Assembly (NCBI RefSeq): GCF_004337985.1
Contig: NC_043741.1
Span: forward strand, 7,730,032-7,794,031
Origin: Pyricularia pennisetigena
Taxonomy: Eukaryota; Ascomycota; Sordariomycetes; Magnaporthales; Pyriculariaceae
Length of the DNA stretch: 64,000 bases
Direction: 5' to 3'
Made by a program: the position numbers and the translations under genes. Numbering within the stretch: position 1 is the stretch's first letter; every line of letters begins with the position of its first letter. Of this stretch, positions 22,254 to 33,570 are shown piece by piece. The notes beneath the pieces were generated by a model. The model did no database searches, was not told where the DNA came from, and was given only the letters and a program-made list of their open reading frames with translations.

Positions 22254-23861
22254 ATGAAACAGTACACTGAAAATCAGCTTCTTGCTGCCATTTCTGACAT
22301 AAGAAATGGCAAATCAGTTCACAAAACCTCGCAAAAATGGGGTATTCCTCGGAGTACCCTTCACGATCGTTTAAAGGGGGCCCAGTCAATTCAACAAGCG
22401 AAAAGATTTTGTCAAAGGCTTTCACAGGAGCAGGAGACCTATTTGGCAGATTGGGTACTTGCGCAGGCCGCGTTAGGCCTTCCGCCAACGCATCAAGAAC
22501 TACGCTATTTTGCGGAACGAATTCTTCAGGCCGCCGGAGAAAGAAAAAGCCTTGGGAAACATTGGGTTAGCCGTTTTATAGCCCGATATCCAATTTTGAA
22601 AACCCAAAGGCCCCGGCGAATAGAAAATGCCCGGGTTAATGGGGCTACAACCGAGGTAATTAAATCTTGGTGGTCCTATTTGAAAAATCCCGTTATCGAT
22701 ACTATAAAACCGGCCAACCGTTGGAATATGGACGAAACAGGTATAATGGAAGGCAAAGGATCTAATGGCCTGGTGTTAGGGCGTAATAAAATCCGGCCAT
22801 TACAGCGAAAAGAGCCTGGAACGCGGGGTTGGACGAGCATAATCGAATGTGTATCAGCTACGGGGGCTGTTATACCTCCCCTCGTTATATTTAAGGGGAA
22901 AAACGTACAGCAACAATGGTTTCCAGCTGATTTAAGTCCTTTCGATACCTGGCAATTTCATGCAACAGAAAACGGGTGGACAAATAATGAAACAGGTATC
23001 GAATGGTTAAAAAAGGTGTTTATTCCAAATACCCAACCTTTAACTCCTGAAAAGCGTTTATTAGTTCTCGACGGCCACGGATCACACGTCAGCGACGAGT
23101 TTATGCTTGTTTGCCTCCAAAATAATATTCAGCTTTTATATTTACCTCCTCATTCGTCGCACGTTCTTCAACCGTTGGATTTATCGGTTTTTGGGCCGTT
23201 AAAGGAAGCTTATCGACGTCACCTGGGATTTGTAAACCAGTTTTGCTGTTCAACGGTTGTTGGGAAACGAAACTTTCTACTTTGCTATCGAAAAGCCAGA
23301 TCAAAAGCATTTATAGCAAAAACCATTCAATCTGGTTGGCGTACGACGGGGTTATGGCCGGTGAACTTGGCAAAACCACTTTTAAACCCGTTTTTATTAG
23401 AAAATAGCAACGCCAACGTCGAAAAAGGTAGAAATAACGGCTTCCAAAGGGATAAAACACCGGAAAGCCCAAACCAAAAAATTAACGACCAATCTTTACT
23501 TATTTGGAAAACCCCTAAAACGACCCGAGATATTCGACTTCAACTACAGGAAATTTCCCGGTCCGAAAAAAGTAACGCCACTTCACGGCTTTTGTTTGCA
23601 AAAGTCCAAAAAAGCTTCGAAACCAAGGATATCTTATTGGCTGAAGCTCAGCAAAAAATCAGTTTGTTAAAAGCAAAATTGGAGGCGGTACGGCCGGTCA
23701 AAAGGAAAAGGGTAATTCCGGATCCCAACGAGCTTTTGGTCAGCAAAAAAAACGTTTATGAAGCACAGGAAAATAATAGGGACTGTTTAGAGGATTTGAA
23801 CGATGGAGAAGAGGTTAGCGAACCGGGAGAGCCTGACAATGATTGTATTATTGTGCGTTGA
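22254..23861 (+). CDS. Pogo/Fot1-family transposase, DD35D, 535 aa
   Basis: Cuts and pastes the element at TA targets. The first ATG in frame is 22254 (MKQYTENQLLAAISDIRNGK); the open frame extends nine codons upstream without an ATG. Domains: a psq-type helix-turn-helix at about residues 5-45 (GIPRSTLHDRL), a Tc5/CENP-B helix-turn-helix at about 60-120 (GKHWVSRFIARYP), and a DDE_1 catalytic domain at about 150-360. The catalytic triad is visible: Asp in WNMDETG, Asp in VLDGHGSHV, and Asp in VLQPLDLSVFGPLK, with 35 residues between the second and third. The C-terminal part (about 430-510) is Lys-rich and likely coiled. All key residues are present and there are no introns or stops, so it may be active. 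It is unlike its RIP-damaged neighbours to the left. Confidence 0.95.
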   Translation: MKQYTENQLLAAISDIRNGKSVHKTSQKWGIPRSTLHDRLKGAQSIQQAKRFCQRLSQEQETYLADWVLAQAALGLPPTHQELRYFAERILQAAGERKSLGKHWVSRFIARYPILKTQRPRRIENARVNGATTEVIKSWWSYLKNPVIDTIKPANRWNMDETGIMEGKGSNGLVLGRNKIRPLQRKEPGTRGWTSIIECVSATGAVIPPLVIFKGKNVQQQWFPADLSPFDTWQFHATENGWTNNETGIEWLKKVFIPNTQPLTPEKRLLVLDGHGSHVSDEFMLVCLQNNIQLLYLPPHSSHVLQPLDLSVFGPLKEAYRRHLGFVNQFCCSTVVGKRNFLLCYRKARSKAFIAKTIQSGWRTTGLWPVNLAKPLLNPFLLENSNANVEKGRNNGFQRDKTPESPNQKINDQSLLIWKTPKTTRDIRLQLQEISRSEKSNATSRLLFAKVQKSFETKDILLAEAQQKISLLKAKLEAVRPVKRKRVIPDPNELLVSKKNVYEAQENNRDCLEDLNDGEEVSEPGEPDNDCIIVR

Positions 23862-23918
23862 TAGGTTTACATTTAAATCGGTTTATAAAAGGGGTATTTC
23901 GTCGTTACATTTTTCAAG

Positions 23919-23960
23919 GGGGCCGGACTTTAGGGGGGTCGGAGATGTGGAGCCCAACGT
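23919..23960 (-). repeat. Right 42-bp terminal inverted repeat of the Pot2-like element
   Basis: Perfect inverted match to 22103-22144. Confidence 0.95.
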
Positions 23961-23962
23961 TA

Positions 23963-25318
23963 CAACAGCCAACTCTAACTTACCAATCACCCCTGAAACA
24001 CTGCCTATATCTTTTCATCTCCGACTTGTTATTGGCAGTTTCAGACCAGGAGATTACTTGTCCACTATGCCTTTTACAGTTATAATCAAAATTTCCTAGC
24101 CGAGACTTGAGTTTTGTACCAGAAAATGAGGGATGTTGGACCAGAGAAGCAGTCCATTATTGCCACATGCTTGTTATTGCATTTGCATACAAGGTCTCTG
24201 AAAACATCTGAGCAAATTAGACATAACGGAAGAGAAGCCAAGCTGCCAAGTAAGATTTCTGACTGCATAATTAAACGTATCAAACCAGCATGTTTCAAAG
24301 AGGGCCGCTGGACGTGGTCCATTTATGAAATCATAGGTACCAACTTGGACGAAATAAACAGAGGCGAGATGGTATCCTTCGCAATTGTGGTGGCAATGCT
24401 AGCCTTGATACTCACCCTCATTTTGCTAGCAAAGGCGTGCCGGTCTACAATGGTGCCTGGAATCAAGTCTTGACATTGAGGATACTTAGACGTGTATCAT
24501 GTATGAATATTCCTTCAAAATTACGCCTCTCTACCGACTAGGCATGATGACGAAAAAAGCAAGTGTCGGTGCTCTGCTCTTCGTTTGGCTTCATATTTTC
24601 ACAAAGTATAGTTCAAATCCATTGTATCCATCACACCGAAACCAGCTGTTACAGCCGAGTTCTTGTGTTTCTCTAACGTGAAATTTCATGAACCTCGAAC
24701 TGATAGCTGCCTGCCTTTGAATTCCGGCTTTTATAAAGAGACAAGGTCTTGTAATAGCCTTTAAATTCCAGGTTTCTTTTTCGATACGCACGTGTCACTC
24801 AAACTCTTTCCATAGATGCGCCGCGGAGCTGAAGATTATTTGAAACATGAGCAATGCTAACTGGAATTCTGTCCGAAATTGGAGAAACCAGAGGAATATG
24901 CCGAATGTTCCGAATAATGAGATCAACAAAGACTACACTAGTTCGACGTCGCCTCAGACAGCAAAACACGTAGGTTATTACTATGAATGAACCAACACCC
25001 TTGTTTGAATTCTCTCTCTACTTCCTGCACGTGTTCGAGTATGATTTCGTATGCACTTGACACTAAAGCTTTGAAGTTATTTGCCAAAGTAAGCAGACAG
25101 CCCCTGAAAAGCAACTCGTAGCAACACGATAACGTCGATTACTCTTGAAACGATACAGGAAGCAAAAATTTCCGGTGAAAAGGCACGGGGAGGCAAAGGA
25201 AACATGGCAAGAATCTATGGCCATCTGTGAATCTCATATGATGATTAAATTCAAGGCCGGCCACTGGAGTGTCATAGCCCCTTGGGCTTCTTGAGATCTC
25301 ACGAAAGTACTGAGTATG
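23963..25318. other. Intergenic, no confident gene
   Basis: A plus-strand frame to 24473 with an ATG near 24126 ends in a hydrophobic segment (SFAIVVAMLALILTLILLA), but it has no recognisable domain and weak coding character. Otherwise nothing is seen. The right part would include the 3' UTR of the PLC gene. Confidence 0.5.
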
Positions 25319-27295
25319 CTACCTATCCGAGACCGCCTCATTTATCTCAGTCTTGACCAAAAGAATTCCTTTAGAGGGCATGCCGTCCTTGCCAAACAGA
25401 CGAACGAAACGGTATCCTGCACGCAGCCTGTCCAGGCGAATACAAGCCCAGGCGGCAACGACATCGGGTCCCACGACGTCGTTCATGACGACGAACGAAA
25501 GAAAAGTCAGCTCGGGCTCCACGCCCTCGACGTTTAGGAACTCAATGATGTCGCCGCCGAAATCCGGGCTCGTACCCGCGCCCTTGATCGTGGTGCCGCT
25601 GTACCCAACCTGCCTGACGTCCAGCGGCGTCGTCTCTTCGCCAACCAAGGCAGTCAGAGGGTCCGGCTCCGTGTGCAACCCTACCTTGACGTAGGGGATG
25701 AAGGACGAGGCGTCGTCTTTCCCGTTGAGCAGCGGCAGGTTCTGCCCCGCCAGCACGGTGACGGCGACCCGGTCCAGATTCCTGCTCCGCAGGGCGCGGC
25801 CCCCGGCGTCGCCGCTGCGGTACCCCTCGGGCTTGACTACGTAGCCGTCCGAGCCGGCGAACATGCCCTCGTTGAGCATCATGCCGGCGTCCCACGACTG
25901 CCAGTTGAGCGCGACCAGCTGGGCACCGGCGCGCCAGAAGAGGACGGGGTCGAAGTTGGACGAGTCGAAGCGCATGCCGTGCGGGTACAGCCGCATCATG
26001 TAGCTCCTGTTGTGCTCGAAGAAGGCGGCCGGCTCGCGCCGCTGCGTGTCAAAGGCCGCCTTCTCCGACAGCGAAAAGATGTGGTTCGCCATGGCGGCCT
26101 CGGGCTGCGCGAGCGACTTGAAGCTGACGCCGCGCGTGTAGACGCCCATCCTGCTCAACCTGGGCGTGATCTTGGGCGCCTTGACCCGCTGGGCCTCTCT
26201 GCTGCCGTCCTTTTGGTCGACCACGTCGAGGATGCTGTCGTCGTCTTCGCCTTGGTCTTTGCCCGTGCCGGATGTTGTTGTTGATGTTGTTGTTGTTGTG
26301 CTGCTACTGCTGCTGTCGTCCTTTTTGTGCTCGGGGACGTGCTTGACCTTGATGAGGATCCTCTTGCGCAGGTCGGCGGGCGACGGGAGCGCGGTGGGGT
26401 CCTCCTCTGGCGTCGGCAGGAGGAACTCTTCCCAGGCCTCCTCCATGATGTCGCACATTGCGTTCTGCTGCAGCGGAGAGCAGTGGACCTCGAGGCTGAC
26501 GATGAGCGGCAGGTCCGAGACGGCAAAGGCGTAGTCCCTGACGACCCTGCACACGTCGCGGAACAGGACCTCCTTGGTCAGGGTGAAGCCGTGCAGGACC
26601 CGGGGCTCGCCGCGCATCATGTCGGCGATGCGGTCGTCCACGGTGCGGCCTTCAGGGTCGACCGGATCAAACTTGTTCATCACCCAGCGTGCGGCCTTGA
26701 TCACCATCTTGTCCTTGAGGCTCACCTTGTACGTGGGGCCTGGCTTGCTGTCCGCCGCGCCCGCCTCCTTGGACGCGTGGTACCTCTCGTTCTCGGCGTC
26801 GTCCTGCGAGTACCCGGCCAGGAAGCGCTCCTCGCCGTCCCAGACGTCGATCTCGATGCAGCGGCACCCGCGGAGGAGCACGTCCTTGTAGGCGTCGACG
26901 CTCGAGTCGCTCGACAGTTGGTTGCCCGTCAGGTACGTGTTGTGGCTGGACGAGATGAAGTAGTCGCTCAGGGGGAGGCTCAGGTCCTGAGGCGCAGCCA
27001 TCTCGAGCGCGTTGCCGCTGGGTGAGGCGATGTAGTCCAGCAGGTCGCGGATGCTCATGCCTGCCTTGTCGGTCAGGTGCGAGGAGATGCCGTTGGGGTC
27101 TTCATGTTGGGTGTGCTCCATGAAGATTCCCAACTGGTCTTTCGACCACATGTCGTTTGCGTTGGCATATCTGTTGAAGAGCCTGGCAATGTGACTGTAC
27201 AAAGACTCGTCGATCTCTTCCTGGATGCCGCTGCGCACGGCGCTAGGGTGCCCGCCTCCAGCTTTATACTGATCCAGGGGGAAGTGAGCAGGCAT
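25319..27295 (-). CDS. PLC1: Phosphoinositide-specific phospholipase C (delta type), 658 aa
   Basis: Hydrolyses PIP2 to IP3 and diacylglycerol at the plasma membrane, feeding calcium and PKC signalling. Single exon from the ATG at 27295. N-terminal EF-hand-like region at about residues 28-95. PI-PLC X domain at about 100-300, with the first catalytic His in SSSHNTYL, Ca-binding Glu/Asp in EIDVWDG, and the second catalytic His in HGFTLT. A low-complexity Ser/Thr/Asp linker is at about 325-365. The Y domain is at about 380-495 (HNRSYMMRLYPHG, RFDSSNFDP, NWQSWDAGMMLNEGMF). A C2 domain is at about 510-645. No PH domain is evident, as in many fungal PLCs. All X-domain catalytic residues are present. 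Upstream, 27327-27361 carries a CTT-rich tract. Confidence 0.95.
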   Translation of the reverse strand: MPAHFPLDQYKAGGGHPSAVRSGIQEEIDESLYSHIARLFNRYANANDMWSKDQLGIFMEHTQHEDPNGISSHLTDKAGMSIRDLLDYIASPSGNALEMAAPQDLSLPLSDYFISSSHNTYLTGNQLSSDSSVDAYKDVLLRGCRCIEIDVWDGEERFLAGYSQDDAENERYHASKEAGAADSKPGPTYKVSLKDKMVIKAARWVMNKFDPVDPEGRTVDDRIADMMRGEPRVLHGFTLTKEVLFRDVCRVVRDYAFAVSDLPLIVSLEVHCSPLQQNAMCDIMEEAWEEFLLPTPEEDPTALPSPADLRKRILIKVKHVPEHKKDDSSSSSTTTTTSTTTSGTGKDQGEDDDSILDVVDQKDGSREAQRVKAPKITPRLSRMGVYTRGVSFKSLAQPEAAMANHIFSLSEKAAFDTQRREPAAFFEHNRSYMMRLYPHGMRFDSSNFDPVLFWRAGAQLVALNWQSWDAGMMLNEGMFAGSDGYVVKPEGYRSGDAGGRALRSRNLDRVAVTVLAGQNLPLLNGKDDASSFIPYVKVGLHTEPDPLTALVGEETTPLDVRQVGYSGTTIKGAGTSPDFGGDIIEFLNVEGVEPELTFLSFVVMNDVVGPDVVAAWACIRLDRLRAGYRFVRLFGKDGMPSKGILLVKTEINEAVSDR

Positions 27296-28840
27296 TTTGA
27301 GAGTAGAGGAAGTGTATGCGAATCACTTTCTCTTCTTCTTCTTCTTCTTCTTTTTTTTTTTGCATTCTTTGTATCTTCGCTTCTTGTCCCGCCTATTTAT
27401 GTTTTAGGCGTGCAGATTCTTCCAGACCGACGTGTACAGCATGCCAAGGTGAGGCATCCAGCTGAGTGGGTAAAGGTAATGATTTGACTGATTCTCGAAA
27501 TAGTGTCGTGGGTCCCTAATCTCCCCACAGTGAGTATCCCGACATTGAGCGAGTATTCATCCTTGTATGTCTACCTAGATTTATAGACATGTTTGCTGGC
27601 TCACCGACTTCAGGATCCCAAGCAGCGATACAGGCTTGAGGCAGTACAGCGTCAAGCCGCATGGTTTATTCTGTTCCGGAAAAAAAAAAAACAAAAAAAA
27701 AATTAATACATATATTTGGCAGTCGGGGCTGGTACTATGCCTACCCAACGGCAGCGGCCGACTGGATCCTACCCACATTGGTACCACTTATACTAACATG
27801 GGAGGACAAAAAGGCCGCGCGGCCACTTTATTTATTACTGATGCTTTACATAAATCTAGTCTTGACTGCGGCGATACGACAAGGCTAAGAATCATCGATC
27901 AAGCCTTTAGCCATGTACATATAATTATAGGCGTGTTTCGTGACTACTGTACAGGTGCCAATTTCTGCGGCTGTAAAAGGGTTAGGGCTAGTGTTTTAGG
28001 CCCTGTCGAAAAAATGTCGAGTTTCTTCTGAAAAGGGACTCCAAAAGTACCAAGGGTCTGGTTTCTTCCCCGCAACCACTTGACCCCCGCTTCCAGACTT
28101 CAGGCTGTCATGTATTCAACCAATCCATACGCAAGAACCATGCCGCGGCTCCCCAAAGACCCCACTTTATGTCTTTCCCAAACAAATGTGAAGGTCGCAT
28201 CCGAATCACCGAGTTGCTTGCGCAGACACGCAGCAAAAGAGAAGAATCCATCGACAGCCCTACATTCTACGATTTTGGATCCGAGAGAATAGAAAGAACC
28301 GCTGTTGGGCGAATTTTTCCGTGCAGCAGCCGGGAAGATTCCCGCGCCGGTAGCTACGGGGCAGCACGCAACGCCGGCGCCGCAAGAGTAAGAGCAAGGA
28401 AGCTCAGAACAGAAACGAGCGCTGCCCGTCAGTCAGTGAGGGGAACAGAAACAAGAAGAATATTTCCCAGAATGCTCAGAATTCGGGATTCCTGACAGGA
28501 ACCAGCTTTGTCTAAACCAGCACCGCCTCTGGAATTAATTGTCGGCCCATCCACAAACAGCAAGGTCTTGTTCGCGATAACAAAATTGTTGATTGCTGCC
28601 GGAGCATCTCTGGCCGGCTCGCTTTGCTGTGTGGGACGGAAGGTTTGAGCGCACGCGCCTCGCGTCTTCGGACTACCCTCACCCCGTCCTCTGGCTCATC
28701 ATTGCACCGAAAACACCGCGAGGAGTCAGGCCCGACTATTCTCGCGTGCTGCGGACCCCTCGGCACCCTCGCCCCCGCAAGCCGAAGTCAGGTCCCATAT
28801 TGGATGCACAACATTATACTTTATTGCGCTGGACGGCAAA
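27296..28840. other. Divergent intergenic region between PLC1 and the Zn2Cys6 gene
   Basis: About 1.5 kb serving both promoters. There is a pyrimidine-rich CTT tract at 27327-27361 and an A-rich stretch at 27681-27703. Short open frames around 28080-28500 lack domains and are not called. Confidence 0.55.
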
Positions 28841-31800
28841 ATGCAGACCGATCTCCGCCGTGGGAGCAGTGGGAACCAGCAGTCGTCGCCCACCGCGGAC
28901 GGCAATCGGCCAGACGCTCAGAACAACAACAGCGGCGACGAAGGGCAACCACTGAGCGATTCCGACAACGACCTCGACGACCAGGTTGATTTGGTTCGGA
29001 ATGGAAAGCGGAAGAGGCCAATCTCAGTTTCGTACGTCTTTTTTTTTTTTTTTCTCTTTTCTTCGCTTCTACTTGCACTACAAACACTCTTTATTGAATT
29101 GCATGTTTGACTTTCAGTTCCGTTTCACCTCATTCCTTTTGTCGTCTGGGCTTGTCTTCAAACTTTCAACCCCATCACGGTACTTTCTTCTACCACTCAG
29201 TGCTGACATTTACATATCCTCGCTTTCTGAATGATACTACCGATTGTGGCTATTTCTTTCTATGTTAAAAATATACATAATTAAAAGCTCGTCGCTAATA
29301 AACAGTCAATTAGGTGCGAGCTGTGCAAGCAGAGAAAAGTAAGTAATGTTCCTTGGACTTGACTGCTCTCGTCATGCAATAATAGCAACCCTCTACGTGC
29401 ATGCATCATGTGGGGATATTTACCATCTATCTTTATGTACTTCTGTGTTGTGTTCTTTGGTGGCCGAATTCTCATCATTTGTCTACACATGATCGAACCT
29501 CATTTGCTCCCAAATTTGCGCCCAATCACTAACACTCACCCCCTGCAGGTAAAATGTGACCGTGGACAACCATCATGCGGGTGGTGCAGCCGTAACGGCG
29601 CCACATGCGAGTACAAGGAACGCAAGAAGCCTGGTCTTCGTGCAGGATATGGACGGGAACTTGAGCAACGGCTGGACAAGCTCGAGGCGATACTGCGATC
29701 ACACCAAGAGATACTCCAAACTTCTATGGAAGGTGGTGGCAGTCATCTCCCACCAGGTCTCCATCACCCCAAAGCACCCTCCAGCGTTCGAGGCAGCATC
29801 CACAGCTTGCCCAGTGACCATGGCACACCAAGGGATACGCAGCCCCCTCCATTCACTAGGACCGACAGTTCTATACGGACTCCTCAGGCCGAAACCGCTC
29901 TCTTCCTGCAAAAGCCGTCCTCGTACCCACCGGCACCATCCGCACAGCACCACTCACAGTCAATGGAATTTGGATTTCATCCACCAACACCAAGCATGCG
30001 CGATGGGTTTCAATCCCAGATTGGCCCTCCGGCTGGTATATCCCCTACCAATTCACACGGCCACATTCGTGGCACGAATACAATGCCAAGCGCAGCATAC
30101 GACTATTACAACCCAACAAGTACAGCTTCAACAACAAGCAGTCATGCTCATCATCAGTCGCCATCGGCAATGACGCAGAACCAGGCACAGATAACATCCG
30201 ACCACGAGCTACCTCCATATGATCTATTGTACGCTCTCGTCGACCTCTACTTCAAACACATCAACACCTGGTGCCCGATACTACATCGGAAAATGACGCT
30301 TGCTGCGCTATTTGACTCCCCAGTCCCCGAGGAGACGGACAAGATACTCCTGCATGCCATCGTGGCTACAACACTCAGGTACTCATCCGACGCCCGGTTG
30401 ACCGAAGAGAGCCGGCGAAGATACCACGATGTGTCCAAGAAGAGGGTCTTGTTGTATGGCATGGAAAACTCGTCGGTCAAGGCCTTGCAGGCTCTCGTCA
30501 TACTCGCCTTGGACCTGTGTGGCGCCGGCAATGGGCCTCCGGGCTGGAACATAATGGCGCTGATCACACGCTCAGTTGTCCAGCTGGGGCTGTCGGTGGA
30601 AAGCAACTCATTCTCCGTCTCGCCAAACTTTACATCCATCTACACTTTGCGGGCTATGATACTGCCGGAGCCGAGGGATTTCATAGAAGAAGAATCTAGG
30701 CGGAGGCTTTTCTGGATGGTGTATCTCCTCGACCGGTACGCAACCATCTCGACGGCTTTTGACTTTGCGCTCGACGACAAGGAGATCGACCGGACGCTTC
30801 CATGTCGCGATGATCTCTGGACCAAGAACCAAAAGGTCGAAACGAAAAGATTCCGTTCCAAGGGTACAAATCCACAACACGAAGAATCGACAACTCACGA
30901 CTACGAGATCAACAAGCCCGAGAACCTCGGGGCTTTCAGCTATTACATTGAGATTGTGACGATCCTTTCCCAGATCCACAAGTTTCTCAAGCAACCCGTT
31001 GACATTTCGGCGCTCGGTGACGTCGAGCAGTGGCAGATGCGATACAAGGAGTTGGACAATACCTTGACCAACTGGAAGTTCAATCTGCCCGGTGAGTACT
31101 GCAGCATGGCCAAGCTGTTCCAGCCCGGAAGCGCCAAAACGCTCAACTGCGGCTGGGTCATGCTGCACGCCACCTACCACACGGCAACAATCAGGCTACA
31201 CTCGTCTGCGGCATACCCAACCACAAGATCGCCGATTTTCACGCCGTCATACTCGGCATCGCAGCGTTGCCACTCTGCCGTGGAGAACATAGCAGCGCTG
31301 GGCGAGTTTGTGTTGACCAACAACCTCCTGCCCAAGCTGGGTCCGCCGTTCGCCTTCACACTGTGGGTAGCCGCTCGGGTCCTGCTGGTCCACGGCTCCA
31401 CGGTCGAACACAAAGTCAGCCCACAGATTGGCTTCTTTGTCGATGCCCTGAAGGAGATGGGCAGGTACTGGCCGGTGGCCAGGCGTTACTGCGATCTGCT
31501 GCAGAGGGTGCTGGATGAGTATCACGACAGCGCGAGGCACGGAGACGTGGGCTTCACGCCGAGCAGCGTCAAGATCCTGGCCGACATGCGCAGGACCGCG
31601 TTCGATCTCGACTTTTTGATCAGCAGACAGCCCCGCCACCAAGCAGCAGCAGCTGGCGGCAGTGGTGGCGCATCGACGCTCGTGACCCCATCCGGGGTAG
31701 CGTCGACGGCTCAAGGCTTTGGCAGCAGATACCCCAGCGTCACGCCCGCGCGGACTCCGCAGCCCAACGAGCTCGAGTACCTCGACGTGTTTGACTTTTT

Positions 31801-32065
31801 CAACTATCCGAGGTTGCCGCCCGGTGCGGCGGGAGATGGCAATGCGAATGGAAGCGCAAACGGAAACGGAAACGGAAACGGAAACGGAAACGGAAACGGA
31901 AACGGAAACGGAAGCGGAAACGGTAATGGTGAGGGAGGTGGCGAGGGCGCCGTGGAGGGCGCGGCCGCTGTGCCGAGCAACGAGTTCAACATTACGGATT
32001 TCATAATGGACGTCAACCGGGATTGGCTGTTCAAGCAGGAAGGGACTGGGAATTTTGTCAGTTGA
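28841..32065 (+). CDS. Zn2Cys6 transcription factor with fungal-specific TF domain, 3 exons, 910 aa
   Basis: Nuclear DNA-binding regulator; target unknown. Exons 28841-29031, 29314-29338 (25 bp) and 29549-32065. Introns are 282 and 210 bp, both GT..AG, and the frame closes to 911 codons. The binuclear cluster spans the two introns with spacing CX2CX6CX6CX2CX6C: CELCKQRK from the micro-exon, then VKCDRGQPSCGWCSRNGATC. A short coiled linker follows (RELEQRLDKLEAIL). The middle is Pro/Ser/His/Gln-rich (about 130-290). The fungal_trans (MHR) domain lies at about 300-560 (YALVDLYFKHINTWCPILH, ESRRRLFWMVYLLDRY). The C-terminus has a Gly-Asn repeat (about 855-885) coded by a hexanucleotide repeat. 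The N-terminal exon is acidic and Asn-rich. A start further upstream cannot be excluded. Confidence 0.9.
31853..31931 (+). repeat. Coding hexanucleotide repeat, unit GGAAAC
   Basis: About a dozen GGAAAC units with a few variants code for alternating Gly-Asn near the C-terminus of the Zn2Cys6 protein. The repeat unit is a multiple of three, so length change would keep the frame. Confidence 0.9.
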
Positions 32066-33386
32066 CTTTGGACTTTCATAGCATATGGCGTGCGGTATTT
32101 CTTGTCTGTTGGTGTAATATGGATGGATACCTTTGATCGCATTTCGCGCTGCATTTTGCCCAAGCTGCTGTAAGCACGTGGTCTGTTTGTTTTACGATTT
32201 GTTTTACGAACTGCCCCTGAGTGAAGTGGTAACTTCTGCTTGTCCTACTCTAAATGACAACTCCTCATAGTACCGGCCATCTTTGCCCTTGGAGAACCTC
32301 ACGTTTACCTGGCGCCGTTTGACCCCCACCATGCGACGTGAAGTGCTCGTGGCGGTTGTGTTCTCACTCCCAATACTTGAACTCACCCCTCTCTGCTGCC
32401 TGGCCGGTGTGGGTTGGGATAGGATAGTTGCATTGGGCCGCATCAAAGCTTCCAAAGACCGTCTTTGATGAGCCTAAAGTGCCAGGCTATTCAAACTTGT
32501 TTTTTTTTTTTTTTTTTTTCTTCTTTGTGGTAATGAATGCGTGGGAGGCGCTGGGACTACCAGTGCCGTAGGTACTCTCCTTGAAAAAGCAAACCATTAG
32601 GCTGTTAATGGATTCGAGAGTTGCTGTTGATTGTTTTTTTTTTTTTTTTTTTTTTTGATTTCCTTGATTTTCTTGATTTGATTTAGGCAACTGTCTCAAG
32701 TATTTACTGTCGAGGGTTGGTTACGCTATGATCTGTGATCTTTATACTTGCTTAATCATGAGCCTTTGCTGTCTATTGATTTCCACTCTGTATATCCCAG
32801 TACTTCTCGTGCCAATTCCAAGTCGTAGCCAAGTCAAAAGGCCCTGATCACTGTTTTCTGTTGCTACCGAGCAGAGACTGCACAAGAAGCTGATTCTTAT
32901 CCAATGACCACTGGACGGTTCATCAGCACCAATCCCCTCCTTCAAGTGATGCTGATTCTGAATAATTCAACCTGAGGTCATTAGAATAGCCTAGAACTCG
33001 TTTTCTACTTGCTTGGCTCTGGCCCCTTGACGCCAGCTAAAAAAAAAAAAAAAAAAAACGCTAGTGTGAGTAGTCATTGCATAGAGTAGAAATCAGTGTT
33101 CGGATGTGAGCGTTTCCGATATTCAAACACACCTTGAGTCCGAAAATATTATAAATGCCAGTTACTTGGAGTTAAACCCAGGATCCGAATTCACAGCCTG
33201 GATTTCTTGGCAAAGGACATGTCAAAAGCTGAGGTGGCCAACGTAGAAAAGATCCCAGAGCAAAGCACATATAAATGACAGTCATAACTCTGCAGCTTTG
33301 CTAAATCCCGTGACATTGTCACCCTGAACTACCGGCTTTCCTGCCAGATTCTAAGAGTAGCAATTTTATATAAGCCAAGAGCAAAT

Positions 33387-33421
<35 letters not shown>

Positions 33422-33570
33422 AACAACTCAAAGAGGCCAAACCGTCATCATAAAAGACAAAGGAAATCAATAACGCTGGAACCGCTCATAATTCCATAAT
33501 TCTTTTTTTTTTTTTTTTTCTTTTTGGAAGCGTGGCCCACACAACCTCGGCCTCATCAGCCTTGGACTTC
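32066..33570. other. Intergenic with five long homopolymer runs
   Basis: No gene. Homopolymers: T20 at 32500-32519, T23 at 32634-32656, A20 at 33039-33058, A30 at 33388-33417, T17 at 33503-33519. The region contains the 3' ends of two convergent genes. Confidence 0.7.

Larger units (their letters stand above)
22103..23960 (+). mobile_element. Intact Fot1/Pot2-like (Tc1-mariner, pogo) DNA transposon, 1,858 bp
   Basis: The ends are perfect 42-bp inverted repeats (22103-22144 and 23919-23960) starting ACGTTGGGCTCC, with TA on both sides (22101-22102, 23961-23962). The transposase frame is open. There is no sign of RIP: GC content is ordinary and there are no premature stops. From memory, Pot2 of Magnaporthe is about 1.86 kb with 43-bp inverted ends and a 535-residue product, so this is very similar in build. 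Confidence 0.95.

Noticed and set aside
24114..24473. Small frame with a hydrophobic C-terminal segment
   Set aside because: It opens on TTG, its ATG is further in, and it has no domain or homologue I recognise. Kept only as a remark in the intergenic entry.
26327..27025. Plus-strand frame of about 232 codons over PLC
   Set aside because: Antisense shadow of a well-supported PI-PLC coding region.
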